From Scilla litardierei (taxonomy: Eukaryota; Streptophyta; Magnoliopsida; Asparagales; Asparagaceae), in assembly GCA_030789695.1 (NCBI GenBank), contig CM061141.1:326415938-326479937 (forward strand): 64,000 nt of DNA. The letters are read 5' to 3'. A program made the position numbers and the translations under genes. Each line of letters opens with the position of its first letter. Position 1 is the stretch's first letter. Below are positions 1-10,641 of the stretch, one piece after another. The notes under the pieces are model-generated. The model saw only the letters and a program-made list of their open reading frames with translations, had not been told where the DNA came from and did not search any database.

Positions 1-1
1 G

Positions 2-1381
2 CAAACTGCAGAAGGGAAGGTGGACAGGTACAAGGCAAGGCTGGTTGCCAAGGGTTACAGTCAGACTTATGGGATCGATTATGATGAGACATTTGCCCCA
101 GTGGCAAAGATGAGTACTGTGAGAGTACGGATATCCTGTGCAGCGAATTTTGGATGGAAATTGCATCAGTTGGATGTAAAGAATGCCTTCTTGCATGGAG
201 ACTTACAGGAGGAGGTATACATGGAGGTTCCACCTGGCTTTGGCACACAACAGACGGTGGGAAAGGTGTGTAGACTGGACAAGTCTTTGTATGGGCTGAA
301 GCAATCTCCAAGGGCATGGTTCGACAGGTTCAGGCGTGCAGTCATCACCATGGGCTACAAGCAGAGTAATGGTGATCATACTGTATTCTATAGACATTCA
401 GGGCAACGGATCACCCTTTTGGCTGTGTATGTTGATGACATTATTATCACTGGAGATGATGAAGAGGGAATCTCTCACTTGAAGGTGAGGTTGGCGAGAG
501 AGTTTGAGGTCAAGGACATTGGACAGTTGGGATACTTCCTTGGACTGGAGATTGCCAGGTCCATGAAGGGTATAGTTCTCTCACAGAGAAAGTATGCACT
601 GGATCTTCTGGCTGAGACAGGTATGTTGGGGTGTCGTCCAGCAGTTACTCCTATTGATCAGAATCATAGGTTGCATTCACAATCAGGGGAGCCAGTGGAC
701 AAAGAGAGGTACCAGAGACTCGTTGGACGCCTCATCTACTTATGCCATACCAGACCTGACATTGCCTATGCTATCAGTGTGGTAAGTAGGTACATGCATG
801 ATCCTAGGACTGGACATATGGAGGCAGTCTTCAGGATACTGAGGTATCTGAAGAATAGTCCGGAAAAAGGCATATTATTTGGTAGTCATGGTCACATGAA
901 TGTGACAGGTTACTGTGATGCAGATTGGGCCAGTTGCTTGGATGATAGGAGATCGACCTCGGGCTACTGTGTGTTTGTTGGGGGCAACTTGGTCTCTTGG
1001 CGCAGCAAGAAGCAGGATTTGGTGGCTCGTTCCACTGCAGAGGCAGAGTATCGTGCTATGGTGCTTAGTACTTGTGAGATGATCTGGTTGAGATCACTTC
1101 TACATGAGCTACGCCTGCTGAGAGAAGGACCATTGCAGTTGTTGTGTGATAACAAGTCTGCAATTAATATTGCCAACAACCCAGTGCAACATGATAGAAC
1201 GAAGCACATAGAGATTGACAGGTTCTTCATTAAAGAGAGACTGGACAAGAAACAGTTGGAGATCTCCTACATTAGCTCTGGACAGCAACTAGCAGATTGC
1301 CTTACGAAGGGGTTGAGCTCTAAAGGAGTGGAGGATGCTTGTAACAAGATGGGCATGATAAATATCTTTTGCTCATCTTGA
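2..1381 (+). CDS. Ty1/copia polyprotein, C-terminal part (reverse transcriptase-RNase H), 5' truncated by window edge
   Basis: The frame is already open at base 2, so the first methionine of the 453-residue frame is internal and the protein begins upstream of the window. It carries the copia RT block: a FAPVAKM motif, then QLDVKNAFLHG, LYGLKQSPRAW and the catalytic YVDDIIITGDD. RNase H follows, with YCDADWASCLDDRRSTSGYC, the STAEAEYRAM box and a C-terminal block containing DRTKHIEIDRFFIKE. It ends in a normal stop followed at once by a polypurine tract, so this half of the element is undamaged and may belong to a young copy. In the family this protein copies the element RNA into DNA. Whether gag, protease and integrase upstream are intact cannot be judged. 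Confidence 0.95.
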   Translation, partial: QTAEGKVDRYKARLVAKGYSQTYGIDYDETFAPVAKMSTVRVRISCAANFGWKLHQLDVKNAFLHGDLQEEVYMEVPPGFGTQQTVGKVCRLDKSLYGLKQSPRAWFDRFRRAVITMGYKQSNGDHTVFYRHSGQRITLLAVYVDDIIITGDDEEGISHLKVRLAREFEVKDIGQLGYFLGLEIARSMKGIVLSQRKYALDLLAETGMLGCRPAVTPIDQNHRLHSQSGEPVDKERYQRLVGRLIYLCHTRPDIAYAISVVSRYMHDPRTGHMEAVFRILRYLKNSPEKGILFGSHGHMNVTGYCDADWASCLDDRRSTSGYCVFVGGNLVSWRSKKQDLVARSTAEAEYRAMVLSTCEMIWLRSLLHELRLLREGPLQLLCDNKSAINIANNPVQHDRTKHIEIDRFFIKERLDKKQLEISYISSGQQLADCLTKGLSSKGVEDACNKMGMINIFCSS

Positions 1382-1391
1382 GGGGGAGTAT

Positions 1392-1660
1392 TGAGTAGTG
1401 TGTGAGTAAATTGGGTGTGTGTGTAAAGAAAGTGTGAAATCATATAAATAGAAGTGATAGCCTCACTTTGGAGGCTAATCACACTTTCCCCAAAACTACA
1501 TATATCAACCTTCATCCCAGGAGCCCAGTCCTCGCTCTCCACGACCCGGGGTCTTCATGGGTCCCACGTTTCGGCCGGTGAAGGGTTCTCTCATCGAAGG
1601 CATCCTTGTCGACGCACCTTACTGGAAGGCAGAACCTATCCAAGAGGGCAATACATAATA
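1392..1660 (+). repeat. 3' LTR of the first copia element (right end uncertain)
   Basis: A polypurine tract (TGAGGGGGAG, 1379-1388) sits directly after the pol stop and is followed by TGAGTAGTG, the expected LTR start. A TATA box (TATAAATA, 1443-1450) lies about 50 bases in, as in short copia LTRs. No second LTR is in the window, so the right boundary is a guess. Confidence 0.6.
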
Positions 1661-2840
1661 CTCATATCTTCCCGAAGGAATCATATTCTCGTGATTCAAA
1701 AGAATATGATTTCAACTGACATTCATTATTCTTGGGGATACAAAATATTGCTATGCGAAAAATGAAAATTTAGATGAAAATTTTGAATTTTCATATTAAT
1801 TCTTGCATACCAAACGCCTCCTTTTATGGATTTAAATGCTTTAGACTTAGAATAAATATTTCCAGTTGGTAGCTATCATCTTTCCGTCGTTGTCATCATA
1901 ACTTTGCTCATCAAATGGAAATGGCTGTGGAGCATGAGTTGAAGTAGATAAATCTGTACAAAAGTTTGACCATGATTTGGGACCACTGTCAAATTGATTA
2001 TTAAGGCACCTAACCTTTAGGAGTTAGTGTCATAGTTTTGGGCAAGAATAATTTGAACTAATGTGTGCCTTTCCAGAAATTTTAAGAGTTGCACTTTTTG
2101 AGATCAGGTTTTAAGGGAGACCTATTTGTTTTGGCCATACAGTTTAATCTTATGCAGCCAAGCAGTGATCCTTGAAATTTCCGCATAATGGGAAGGATTC
2201 TTGTCAAAGAGGTATGTCAAATGACAGGGTGGTTCTGTTTTGGAGGGTGGAAGGAAAGAAAAGAAGCTTAGCTCTTTACATACTTGAAAATTTCATGAAC
2301 CAACCAAAAGACTTGAGAACCCTTGGAACTTTTCAACTCTATCCAAATTCTCTTCCAGTTTTCTTAGAAAAGTCAAGAAACAAATGCGATTTAAACAATT
2401 TTTTACGAATATTCACACAGATGCAGAAAGTTTTAAACAACAGGAAATTCCTTTAAAACCCAGAAATCGCACAAGATATCAACAATATAAAAAACCGAGG
2501 CGGTTTTATCTAGAAGATTGCTTTGTATTTGTTTTCCATGTCAGGGAAAGATAAAGATTTAAGATAATCAATATGAATTGAATAATGGATTTAAAATAGC
2601 TAACAATGACACCTGATGTTTCTCTCCATATTAATTATCTGCAAAAGAATTTTCTAACTGGAACGCCATGGCTTGTGCAACAAGACAAGATGACTTGTCA
2701 TGGCTATTGACATAGTTGTATTTGATATATACACTAGAAGTTTCTTCCAAATCTTAAGACTAGTATGCACCTTTTTCTGCCTAATACTATTTATACATAG
2801 TTTGGTCTATACTCTGATCAGTGAATGAGAGAACAAAAGA
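1661..2840. other. AT-rich intergenic spacer upstream of the first MASS-like gene
   Basis: No convincing gene. Near 1681-1710 two 10-base arms (AATCATATTC / GAATATGATT) form an inverted repeat. The last few hundred bases presumably hold the promoter of the gene at 2841, but the amplified upstream segment found before paralogues 2 and 3 is not recognisable here. Confidence 0.5.
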
Positions 2841-3185
2841 ATGTCTGGGCTTAAGAGATCAGCAAAGACATTCCGGAGGTCAGGTTCATCTGGGTTGGTG
2901 TGGGACGACAAATTGCTCTTTGGAGATGGTGATCAGATGAACAAATATGAAAGTGGCACAGAAGGAAGATGTGACGGTTTCAGAGAGTTGAGATCCTCAC
3001 AGAGCACAGGATTCATTACCAGCAAGATGGATTGCTATGAATCCAATTATAATGATCAGACAAGTTATATCTCACCAGCTTTAATACCGCCCTTGCTGAT
3101 TTCCTCTCAACTAGTTGTAGCAAGAATTTTCAGGAAGTCCCTCAGTGCCAATGCTGCCAAGCCATCCAAACTTTGCAGTCGCTAA
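2841..3185 (+). CDS. MASS-like small protein 1 (MAPK-substrate family, diverged C-terminus)
   Basis: Single-exon frame of 114 residues. The N-terminus MSGLKRSAKTFRRSGSSG followed by LVWDD is the hallmark of the plant family of Arabidopsis At1g15400/At1g80180: small, mostly disordered MAP-kinase substrates linked to stomatal signalling. An internal RELRSSQS segment matches RELRQSQS of the paralogue at 26750. The C-terminal third differs from its sisters: where they have AGVS..LP(S)PP.KSFGRKVF, this copy reads SPALIPPLL and then RIFRKSLSANAAKPSK. One Ser-Pro site is kept but the charged SFGRKVF block is eroded. It may be a diverged functional paralogue or a decaying copy. Family assignment rests on motif memory; function is inferred. 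Confidence 0.7.
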   Translation: MSGLKRSAKTFRRSGSSGLVWDDKLLFGDGDQMNKYESGTEGRCDGFRELRSSQSTGFITSKMDCYESNYNDQTSYISPALIPPLLISSQLVVARIFRKSLSANAAKPSKLCSR

Positions 3186-3339
3186 CCTGAGCGCTTTGTG
3201 ATTACCGTTATTGCCATAGTTGGCAATGGCAGTGAGAGAAAGGCGTGAGGGTGAAACCAGTATCAACTATATTGCAGCGCATACCTTGAGTATTAGTAGA
3301 AGCGTTGGCGTGTTGCTTCTATCTTTTCTCTGTCTGTGC

Positions 3340-3651
3340 ATGTCTTTTATTCTTTTTATGATATTCTCCTTATATGTACACAATATATGTTTTAGTCGCT
3401 AGATATTTTGTTAGAATCTTAAAAATTTACCAGGTTTGCAAAAATTGATATATTTCCTTGAAGTTTATTTAACATGACATATCTACACGACTTGCATAGT
3501 TGAATTGTCATGCCCGGATAATATAACTTACTTTGGCATATTTTAGGGCTACAAACATCTAGTAATGTTATGGCCAAGTGTACATAAAAAAGTATACGAG
3601 GTTGAACTTTTGGTAGAGTAACATTTCCCAGGCTTCTTGTGGTTTTAGATG
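3340..3651. repeat. 5' part of first tandem unit of the ~1.7-kb array, cut by the copia insertion
   Basis: This stretch (from the TATGATATTCTCCTTATATG region through GGTTTTAGATG) matches the opening part of each repeat unit at about 19290-19590, 20990-21290 and 22690-22995 with few changes. It continues on the far side of the copia element at 17940. Confidence 0.85.
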
Positions 3652-3769
3652 TGTTAGATGTATATGTCCCTTTGTATAGGGTCTTTTGTGCTTATTTACC
3701 CTTTTCCATGTACTCTATATATATCGGGCTATTGCCCTTGGAATAATACAAGAGAGTTTATTCCTAACA
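3652..3769 (+). repeat. 5' LTR of the 118-bp-LTR copia element
   Basis: TGTTAGATG...CCTAACA, matching the LTR at 17822-17939 with one substitution. It contains a TATATATAT box near 3717 and an AATAATA signal near the end. Confidence 0.95.
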
Positions 3770-3781
3770 TGGTATCAGAGC
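3770..3781 (+). other. Primer-binding site (initiator tRNA-Met)
   Basis: TGGTATCAGAGC abuts the 5' LTR. It is the standard primer site of plant copia elements. Confidence 0.95.
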
Positions 3782-4641
3782 TAGGTTTAACCTAAACCCT
3801 AGCCGTCTTTTTGCTCTCTTCCCCGCCGCGTCCCGCTCTCACCGGAACCGCCACATCCCGACGTCACATCAGCGAGATCCGAGACGACGAAAACTGAAGG
3901 AGCATCTCGTCTGCCTCTCGCCTGAAGAAGCTCCGATCTCTCTTGTCTCAATCTCTCTTGCATCTCGCCTGCCCCCCCGGCGACGAAAACAGATCGAGAC
4001 AGAAGAAGCTCCGATCTCGCCTGCGGGTCTCGCCTGCGATCAGCTTCGCAGCAGCCGGTGCAGCCTTCGCCGCAGGGGACTTTGCAGCCTTCGCCGCCGG
4101 TGCAGCCTTCGCCTGCGATCAGTTCTCTCTCCCCGCATCGCCGGCGCAGCCTTCCTTTGCCGCTTTGCCGACAACGATCGCCCACCCCTTTGCCGCTGTT
4201 CCTCGGCAACGACATCCGACTCCGCCTGCGTCCCTGCCACGCCTATGCTGCCGCGCCCCTTTGCCGCTATTGCTGTGCCGCTGTCGCAAATCCGCTCGAG
4301 GTGGTGGCGTTGCTGATCCTCAAGTCCAGTCACCGCCTCGAATCGCTGATCCCCAATTTCCTCAATTCTAGTCACCGCCTAGAATCGCTGATCCCCAAGT
4401 CGAATCGCCTAGAATCGCTGCGCACGGATCTTGGAGGTTTTCGCCCCTTCGCCCCCCACGACCCTTCGGATCGCGGATCTGCGCTGCTGATCCCTGCGCG
4501 CACGAATCTCGGAGGTCTCCTGCCCGCCTGCCTTCTGCGCCCCCCTTCGCCCCCTTCGCCCCATGCCTTCTGCGTGCACGGGTGCTGTAGCACGGATCTT
4601 CGCCCCCCCTGCCTGCGCGCGCACGGATCTGATCTCTTCGT

Positions 4642-5631
4642 ATGGCGTCTCTTACGGATCTACCTCATCATCATCATCATGTTGCTATCCCTCGGTGTTC
4701 GCTGATTTTTGATGGCCTTAATTATAAGGAGTGGGTACCGCACATTCGTCTCCATATGCGCGGCCAGCGCCTTTGGGACCTTCTCACCGGCGATCGTCCT
4801 TGCCCACCGCGACCGGTGCTTCCCAGCGAGACACCACTCCCCCCCACTGCTGATGACACCGCCAAGAAGGCGGCAACCGATGCGTATGCGACTGCTGTTG
4901 CTGCTTATTCCTCTCAGGATGTTCTCTATCGGCGGTGGTGTGATGACGATGCTCGTACCGCCAACATCCTCATCGCTAGCATTGATGTGTCCCTGACAGG
5001 CGACATTGTGAGTTTGGCGACGTCTCAGCTGATGTGGGATCATCTTCGCTCTCACTATGAGCCTACCGGTGACTCCCTCTACCTTGCTGTCGTCCGACAG
5101 GAGCAGGCTCTTCAGCAGGGTGATGCCACGGTCGATGAGTTCTATGCACAGATATCTGCTATCTGGCGTCAGCTCGACTCTTTGGGACCCGCGATCTGTC
5201 GTATCTGCCAGTGTTGCCAGCATCAGCACTCCCACCTGCAGCTTCGTCGGGTCTATGACTTTTTGACCCGACTTCGGCCTGAGTTCGAGCAGATACGTGC
5301 CCAGCTGCTTGCCCGTCACCCACGCGTGACGTTCTTGGAGGTACTTGCTGCTATTCGTACTGAGGAGACTCGTCTTCGTAATGCTGGTCTTTTGTCACCC
5401 TCTGCTTCTGTTTTGGCGACCCCTGCTCCTGCTTCTTCTGCTCCTATCACACCAGATCTGCCTTCTGCTACAGCACCCGTGCGAGGTGACACCAGACGCT
5501 GCACCTACTGCCACCGAGACAGACATGTGGAGGCGCATTGTCACAAGAAGCGGAGGGATCAGACATGTGGAGGCGCATTGTCACAAGAAGCGGAGGGATC
5601 AGGCTGCTGCCAAGAAGAAGAAGGGGACTGA
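4642..5631 (+). CDS. Copia gag, frame broken at the zinc knuckle
   Basis: The 329-residue frame starts [16 protein letters not shown]. It has a UBN2-type gag domain ([20 protein letters not shown] near the N-terminus, then [25 protein letters not shown] and [16 protein letters not shown]) and begins a CX2CX4HX4H zinc knuckle at [17 protein letters not shown]. An exact 40-base tandem duplication at 5521-5600 falls in this knuckle. It shifts the frame, so gag runs on for about 20 unrelated residues and stops. The pol frame, open from about 5345, is offset by one base, as a 40-base insertion would cause. The start is the first ATG in a favourable position ahead of the gag domain, about 870 bases after the primer site. 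In such elements gag packages the element RNA. Confidence 0.9.
   Translation: MASLTDLPHHHHHVAIPRCSLIFDGLNYKEWVPHIRLHMRGQRLWDLLTGDRPCPPRPVLPSETPLPPTADDTAKKAATDAYATAVAAYSSQDVLYRRWCDDDARTANILIASIDVSLTGDIVSLATSQLMWDHLRSHYEPTGDSLYLAVVRQEQALQQGDATVDEFYAQISAIWRQLDSLGPAICRICQCCQHQHSHLQLRRVYDFLTRLRPEFEQIRAQLLARHPRVTFLEVLAAIRTEETRLRNAGLLSPSASVLATPAPASSAPITPDLPSATAPVRGDTRRCTYCHRDRHVEAHCHKKRRDQTCGGALSQEAEGSGCCQEEEGD
5521..5600 (+). repeat. Exact 40-bp tandem duplication in copia gag
   Basis: The 40 bases at 5521-5560 (AGACATGTGGAGGCGC...) are repeated without change at 5561-5600. Since 40 is not a multiple of three, the duplication alone explains the frame change between gag and pol. Confidence 0.98.
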
Positions 5632-7551
5632 CACTGGGGGTTTCCCCTCTCAGAGGAGCTCTACCCCGTCTGATACTGAGCAGGAGCTTCTCACGTTATT
5701 TCGTCGGATGTCTGCTTCTGGGGCATCAGGCTCTGCTTCTTCTGCCAGTCAGCCTCCAGGTACTGCGACACCATCTTCTGCCACCTCAGGTACCTCTCCT
5801 TGGATCCTTGACTCTGGCGCTTCATTTCATATGACTCCTGACCCTACCACTTTACATTCCATTAGTACTCCCTCCCGCTCTGTCACAGTTCTCACTGCAG
5901 ATGGCACCCCACTTTCAGTTACTGGGCTAGGCACACTTTCTAGTCCCACTTTTCATGTCCCTGCTGTGTCCCTCGTTCCAAAACTCACCATGCAGCTTAT
6001 GTCGGCAGGCCAACTTACTGATCATGGTTGTCGTGTTATTCTTGATTCTGACTCTTGTTCTATCCAGGATCGTCGCACAGGCACCCTAGTTGGTTCTGGC
6101 CCCCGCAGGCGTGATTCTCCGCGTCTTTGGGAGCTTGACTGGCTTCATCTTCCTTCTGCTGCCTCTGCCAGTCCTCCCATCACCACTATTGCCTCCGCCT
6201 CTGCTGCATCCTCCACCGGCTCATTTGCCCAGTGGCATCATCGCTTAGGACATCTCTGTGGTTCGCGTCTTTCCTCTTTGGTTCATAGGGGTTTATTAGT
6301 GTCTGTCTCTGGCGATATGTCTTTAGACTGTATGGGCTGTAAACTTGGCAAACAGTTACAGCTACCTTATCCTACTAGTGAGTCTGTCTCCCAGAGTCCT
6401 TTTGATCTTGTTCACTCAGATGTATGGGGTCCGGCCCCCTTCGTTTCGAAAGGGGGTCATCGTTACTATATTATATTTATAGATGATTTTTCTCGCTACA
6501 CTTGGATATACTTTATGTCCTCTCGTACTGAGGTTTTGTCTATTTATAAATCTTTTACTACCATGATCCGTACACAGTATAGCACTCCCATTCGGGTTCT
6601 TCGTGCTGACTCTACTGGAGAATACTTATCTCGGCACCTTCGTGCCTTTCTTGATACCCAGGGCACTCTCTCGCAGTTTTCCTGTCCTGGGGCTCATGCC
6701 CAGAATGGCGTTACTGAGCGCAAGCATCGTCATTTACTTGAGACTGCTCGTGCCCTTATGATTGCTTCCTCTGTTCCCCCTCAGTTTTGGGCTGAGGCTG
6801 TATCTACTGCTACATATCTCAGCAACATGCAACCATCCTCTCCTCTTCAGGGTGCGATTCCACTTGAGCGCCTTCCTACACCACCTCCAGATCTGCCGTC
6901 CTATCCTGAGCTTCGTCTTTTTGGCTGTGTTTGCTATGTCTTGTTGGCCCCTCGTGAGCGCACTAAGTTGACAGCCCAGTCTGCTGAGTGTGTCTTTCTT
7001 GGATATAGTGCTGTGCACAAGGGATATCGGTGTTGGGATCCTGTTGCTCGACGGATGCGGATTTCTCGTGATGTGACTTTCGATGAGTCTCGTCCCTTCT
7101 TCCCTCGTCCTTCTTCATCTTCCAGTCCGGCTTCCATTGTTGAGCCTCTTTTGTTTCTCACTTTTCCTAATAGTCCAATATCCATCATTCCACCACCCAT
7201 ACCTCCATCACCTGTGCCCTCAGCTCCAGCACCAGTGCCCCCTGTGCCTCCGGTCACCTCTGCTCCTACCCCAGGACGTGTTTCTCCCTTTCCTCTTCAC
7301 TACACTCGTCGTCAGCGAGTCGAGGATCCTCCTGGAGTGCCTTCTCATGAGCTGCCCTCCGTCACCAGTGACCCTCCTGAGTTGCCCTCTTCCTCTAGTG
7401 ACCCTCCTCGTTACCATCTTCGTGATCGTGACTCACTACGCCCTCCTGGTCGGTTTACTTCTCTGGGTGCTATTCTTTCTGAGCCGACCTCTTATCGGGA
7501 TGCCGCTGCTCACCAGGAGTGGCAGCATGCTATGGCAGAGGAGATTGCTAC
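5601..7551 (+). pseudogene. Copia pol, 5' part: protease and integrase, interrupted by insertion
   Basis: The frame is open to 7551 and holds, in order, the aspartic protease ([12 protein letters not shown]), the GAG-pre-integrase zinc motif ([15 protein letters not shown]), and the integrase core ([20 protein letters not shown], then RADSTGEY in place of the usual RSDNGGEY, and [16 protein letters not shown] with the catalytic glutamate). After it comes the proline/serine-rich linker usual before copia RT, ending [18 protein letters not shown]. There the long-LTR element begins, and the last in-frame residues up to 7588 come from that LTR. The second half of pol resumes at 16357. This copy cannot make a full polyprotein. 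Confidence 0.93.
7547..7551. repeat. Target-site duplication, left copy (GCTAC)
   Basis: GCTAC precedes the TG of the 5' LTR and is repeated at 16357-16361 directly after the CA of the 3' LTR: a perfect 5-bp duplication. Confidence 0.97.
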
Positions 7552-9886
7552 TGTAACGGCCTGTATTTTCCAAAAATATTTAAATTAAGTATTTAAAGTA
7601 AATTCAATTTTAATTGTATTTTATAATGGTTTGTTAGGAGTTTTAACTGATTTCAAAAATCTCCTATAAAAATATTTTGGAGTACCAGACTAGTTATGGA
7701 GTATTTTAGTAAAATCGGATTTCGTCAAATACCTCTAAAAGATCTGATAAAAATTCATTTTCAGATATTGCAGTTTTGGGTCAATAAATTTATTTTCTAT
7801 ACAAACGTTTTCAAAACGACTTCAAACTTCTGCAGTAGCATCCTATGATCATTTAGGGCCTCTCACATTAATTTCATAATTTTCGGATATCATTTCAGTA
7901 GAGAACCCGCAAACCCGCTTTTCAAACGTTTTGGCCAAAAACTAGTATTCCCGTAGCCCAAACCCTGAAACGGACTTCGTATTCGCCATCCTCGCGACGA
8001 TACGATCCCGTAGGTATGTGTTCGTAATTTTTCGGACACGTTTAATATCAGGGGTAAAACCGTAATTTCAAATCTATTGTATCTTGCTTATCACTTTCAC
8101 TAATGACTTTTCACAATTACTAATCACTTTTAACCAATTACTTTTACCCCCTCTTAAACCTAGATCTACCTCTAGTTAATAACCTAACCCCCAACCCCTT
8201 AACCTATTACAAAATATCATTATTATCATTATTATATTTGCTTACCGTGTATTTTTCCAAACCATTCTGTCGGCAACCCTTTGTAGCAGCCAGCACATGA
8301 GAAACATGAGGCCCCGATTCAACCCCCTTTCCACACTAACCACCTAACTAATTAAATACTATGATTAATACCATCCTTTTTATAATAACTTATTTTCCTA
8401 TAAATTATCCACTAATGTTTCTTCCCCTGGGCAACAAGCACACTTCCGTTTAATCACCATGAACCCAATCTTTCATCTCTTTCTATTTCTCCTTCTCTCT
8501 GTTAATTTCCCTGCTCTTTCATCTCTCTCTACGTCTCTCTCTCCCTCTCCCTCTCTCTGTCCCACCTTCCCCCCTCTCACTAGCGCCCTCAGGTGGACGA
8601 CCGGCGTAGCCTCCGCCTCCAGCGGTCGTCGCCGCAACGCAAGCCGCCGCCGCCGATCAGAGTCGCCGTCGGCCGCGCCCTCCCTTGCAGTCGCGGCCCC
8701 CATCACCCGTGCATCGCCTGAAGCCCCGTGCGCCGTCGCTCCGCCGCCGTGAGCAGTCCCGCCCTCCGCCGTGATGCTCCGCCCAGCGGCAACAACGACC
8801 ACAACCAACGGCGCCGCCGCTCGCCGTCGATACCCGCACGACGCTTCGAAATCACCGGGCTCCAGAACCGACGTCCGCCGTGTTCAGATCCGTTGTCGCC
8901 GGCCTGTCCTCGAAGCCGCCACCCCGATCTGCGTCGTGCACCCTCCCGATCGCCGTCCCCGCCTCAGATAACCACCATCAGATTGCCTGCGCCACCCCTG
9001 CAACTCCCACGCGCACACAAGGAGGCCAGAAACTTACGCACACAAAAAGAACAGAGAACAAAGCCCAACTTTGAGTGCCTGCGTGAGAAGAGGTTAAAAC
9101 AAGCACAGTTTCCTTTGAGTAAATAATATTAATAACATTGTTAACAGCGATTTTGATGTAGGTATCCGACGAAGCAACGGATATCACCAGAAAGTCCGCG
9201 TCTTCGTCACGAACTTATATGCGCTAGTTTCGTCTCAAACCGATACGTAGTTTTCAAGTTATGATTTTTTAAAGTTTATTATAATATTTTAATACGTATT
9301 TACGTTTTTTTAATTAATTTTTAATAGGGTTTTAAAGTTTTTAATCCATAACTAATTATACAGGGGCCAGAAAAATGTGAAACCAACTCTGGAAAAATCA
9401 GAAACATTATTTCGGACCCAATGGCACTAGTCTCACGACGACCAGATGCCTACTTTTTCCAGAATAAATTTTTAAACCTAAAAGATAAATACGTATAATT
9501 CGTTCTAAAAATCATAACTCGATGTTTTCACTTACAAAAATATGTGATAAAATTATATGTGATAATAGACTCCGAGACGGTCATTTTGACTGCTCGTTCA
9601 AGCTTTTCCGACGAGTATTTCTCCCGGAAGAAATTACGGAAGACATACGTCGCTTAAGTATTTTGGGGGTTTTAAGCTATTTTTGAGTTTCTAAAAATTA
9701 TAAGAAATTACAGAAGTTTCTGAAAATTCTCCCCTCTTGCAGTAAAATCTAAAAAATTATTTTAGGTTTATATAAAAATTTTAAATATTTTTCGACACCG
9801 TTTTAACGAGTTTAAAAATCAAACTAACCTAATTATTAAATAGGAAAAAGGTCGTGTTTTTACTAATTAAGTATTTTGTGTTGCAG

Positions 9887-9961
9887 GAACGGACTCTGGT
9901 GTACTAGCTTCAGAGGAAGCACTAGATCCTCTTCCGGCTTACTACAACGGTATTAATTTTG
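9887..9961 (+). other. Exon-like segment inside the LTR, flanked by splice-site motifs
   Basis: TTGCAG precedes and GTAAGTCAC follows a 75-base segment that is open in one frame (...LASEEALDPLPAYYNG...). Both related LTRs on the minus strand keep the same arrangement (TTTGCAG, about 70-80 bases, GTAAGTCAC, near 57620-57690 and 50230-50310), while the sequence between has diverged. I infer a conserved exon or structured element of the LTR transcript. Confidence 0.45.
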
Positions 9962-10524
9962 GTAAGTCACGATAGGTTCTAACCCTAGAAATCTAGCCAC
10001 TGTGCTCGTACGAACTTGTAGCACCGCACTACCACGTGCTCGAAGCACGGAAACATACGCCACTTTTCTTGTGTTGGACTTGACTTGGAACATTTCATGG
10101 AACGATCATGTAAAGAACCTATACTTGACACATCACCGGGTTTTGGGGTAACTCATAGTTTGCGAGAGTACGGGAGTGACTAGAGTTTGGTCTACCTGTC
10201 CTGTCGCCTGTGTTTCGGCGCCCTGTCCTGCTGCCTGCGTTTCGGCAAACCATACTGCTGCCTGGGTACCGGCATTCGTCTGGGTAGCACCCAGGCAAGA
10301 GACGAACTGAACGGTCACATATTGTACTCTCCGACTTGAGTCACGTAGTTTTAGCAGAGCTTGCACAGTTACTTCTTTACAGTCATGCACTTTATTTTCT
10401 GCACTTGTAGCACTTTACTTTCTGCACTTGTAGCACTTTACTTTCTGCACTTGTACAGACACTACACCGTACTTACTTTACCTCTGCTTGTCATACTTGT
10501 ACAGTACTCCTTTTCTTTGTTTAG

Positions 10525-10641
10525 AATCTTTGTGACTTACCTTCGGTTCCACTTGTGGCACCGACAGACGACGACCTGATCGAGGAGATCGCTCCAGAGT
10601 ACGAGGAGCCTGCGTACGACCCAGAAGCCGCGGAGTTTTAG
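10525..10641 (+). other. Acidic exon-like peptide in the LTR (38 codons plus stop)
   Basis: After a TTTAG acceptor-like motif the frame reads NLCDLPSVPLVAP, then a very acidic stretch (DDDLIEEIAPEYEEP) and DPEAAEF-stop. The related LTR at 56859-56974 (minus) gives NCCDLPSVPFMAP and EDLIEENAPEFVEP before a one-base slip. The LTR at about 42735-42851 gives NCCDLPTVP and later LELIAPEFD. Position inside an LTR makes a protein unusual; conserved RNA is the alternative. It is repeated at 15988-16104 in the 3' LTR. Confidence 0.4.

Noticed and set aside
4642..4700. Five-histidine run at the gag start (HHHHH), possible engineered tag
   Set aside because: Encoded by a natural CAT repeat in a copia gag N-terminus; nothing else suggests a construct.
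8459..9126. Several plus and minus frames in the GC-rich block, repeated at 13922-14589
   Set aside because: They overlap in many frames, are Arg/Pro/Ser-rich as expected from composition, and are not kept in the related LTRs; they duplicate only because they lie in the LTRs.
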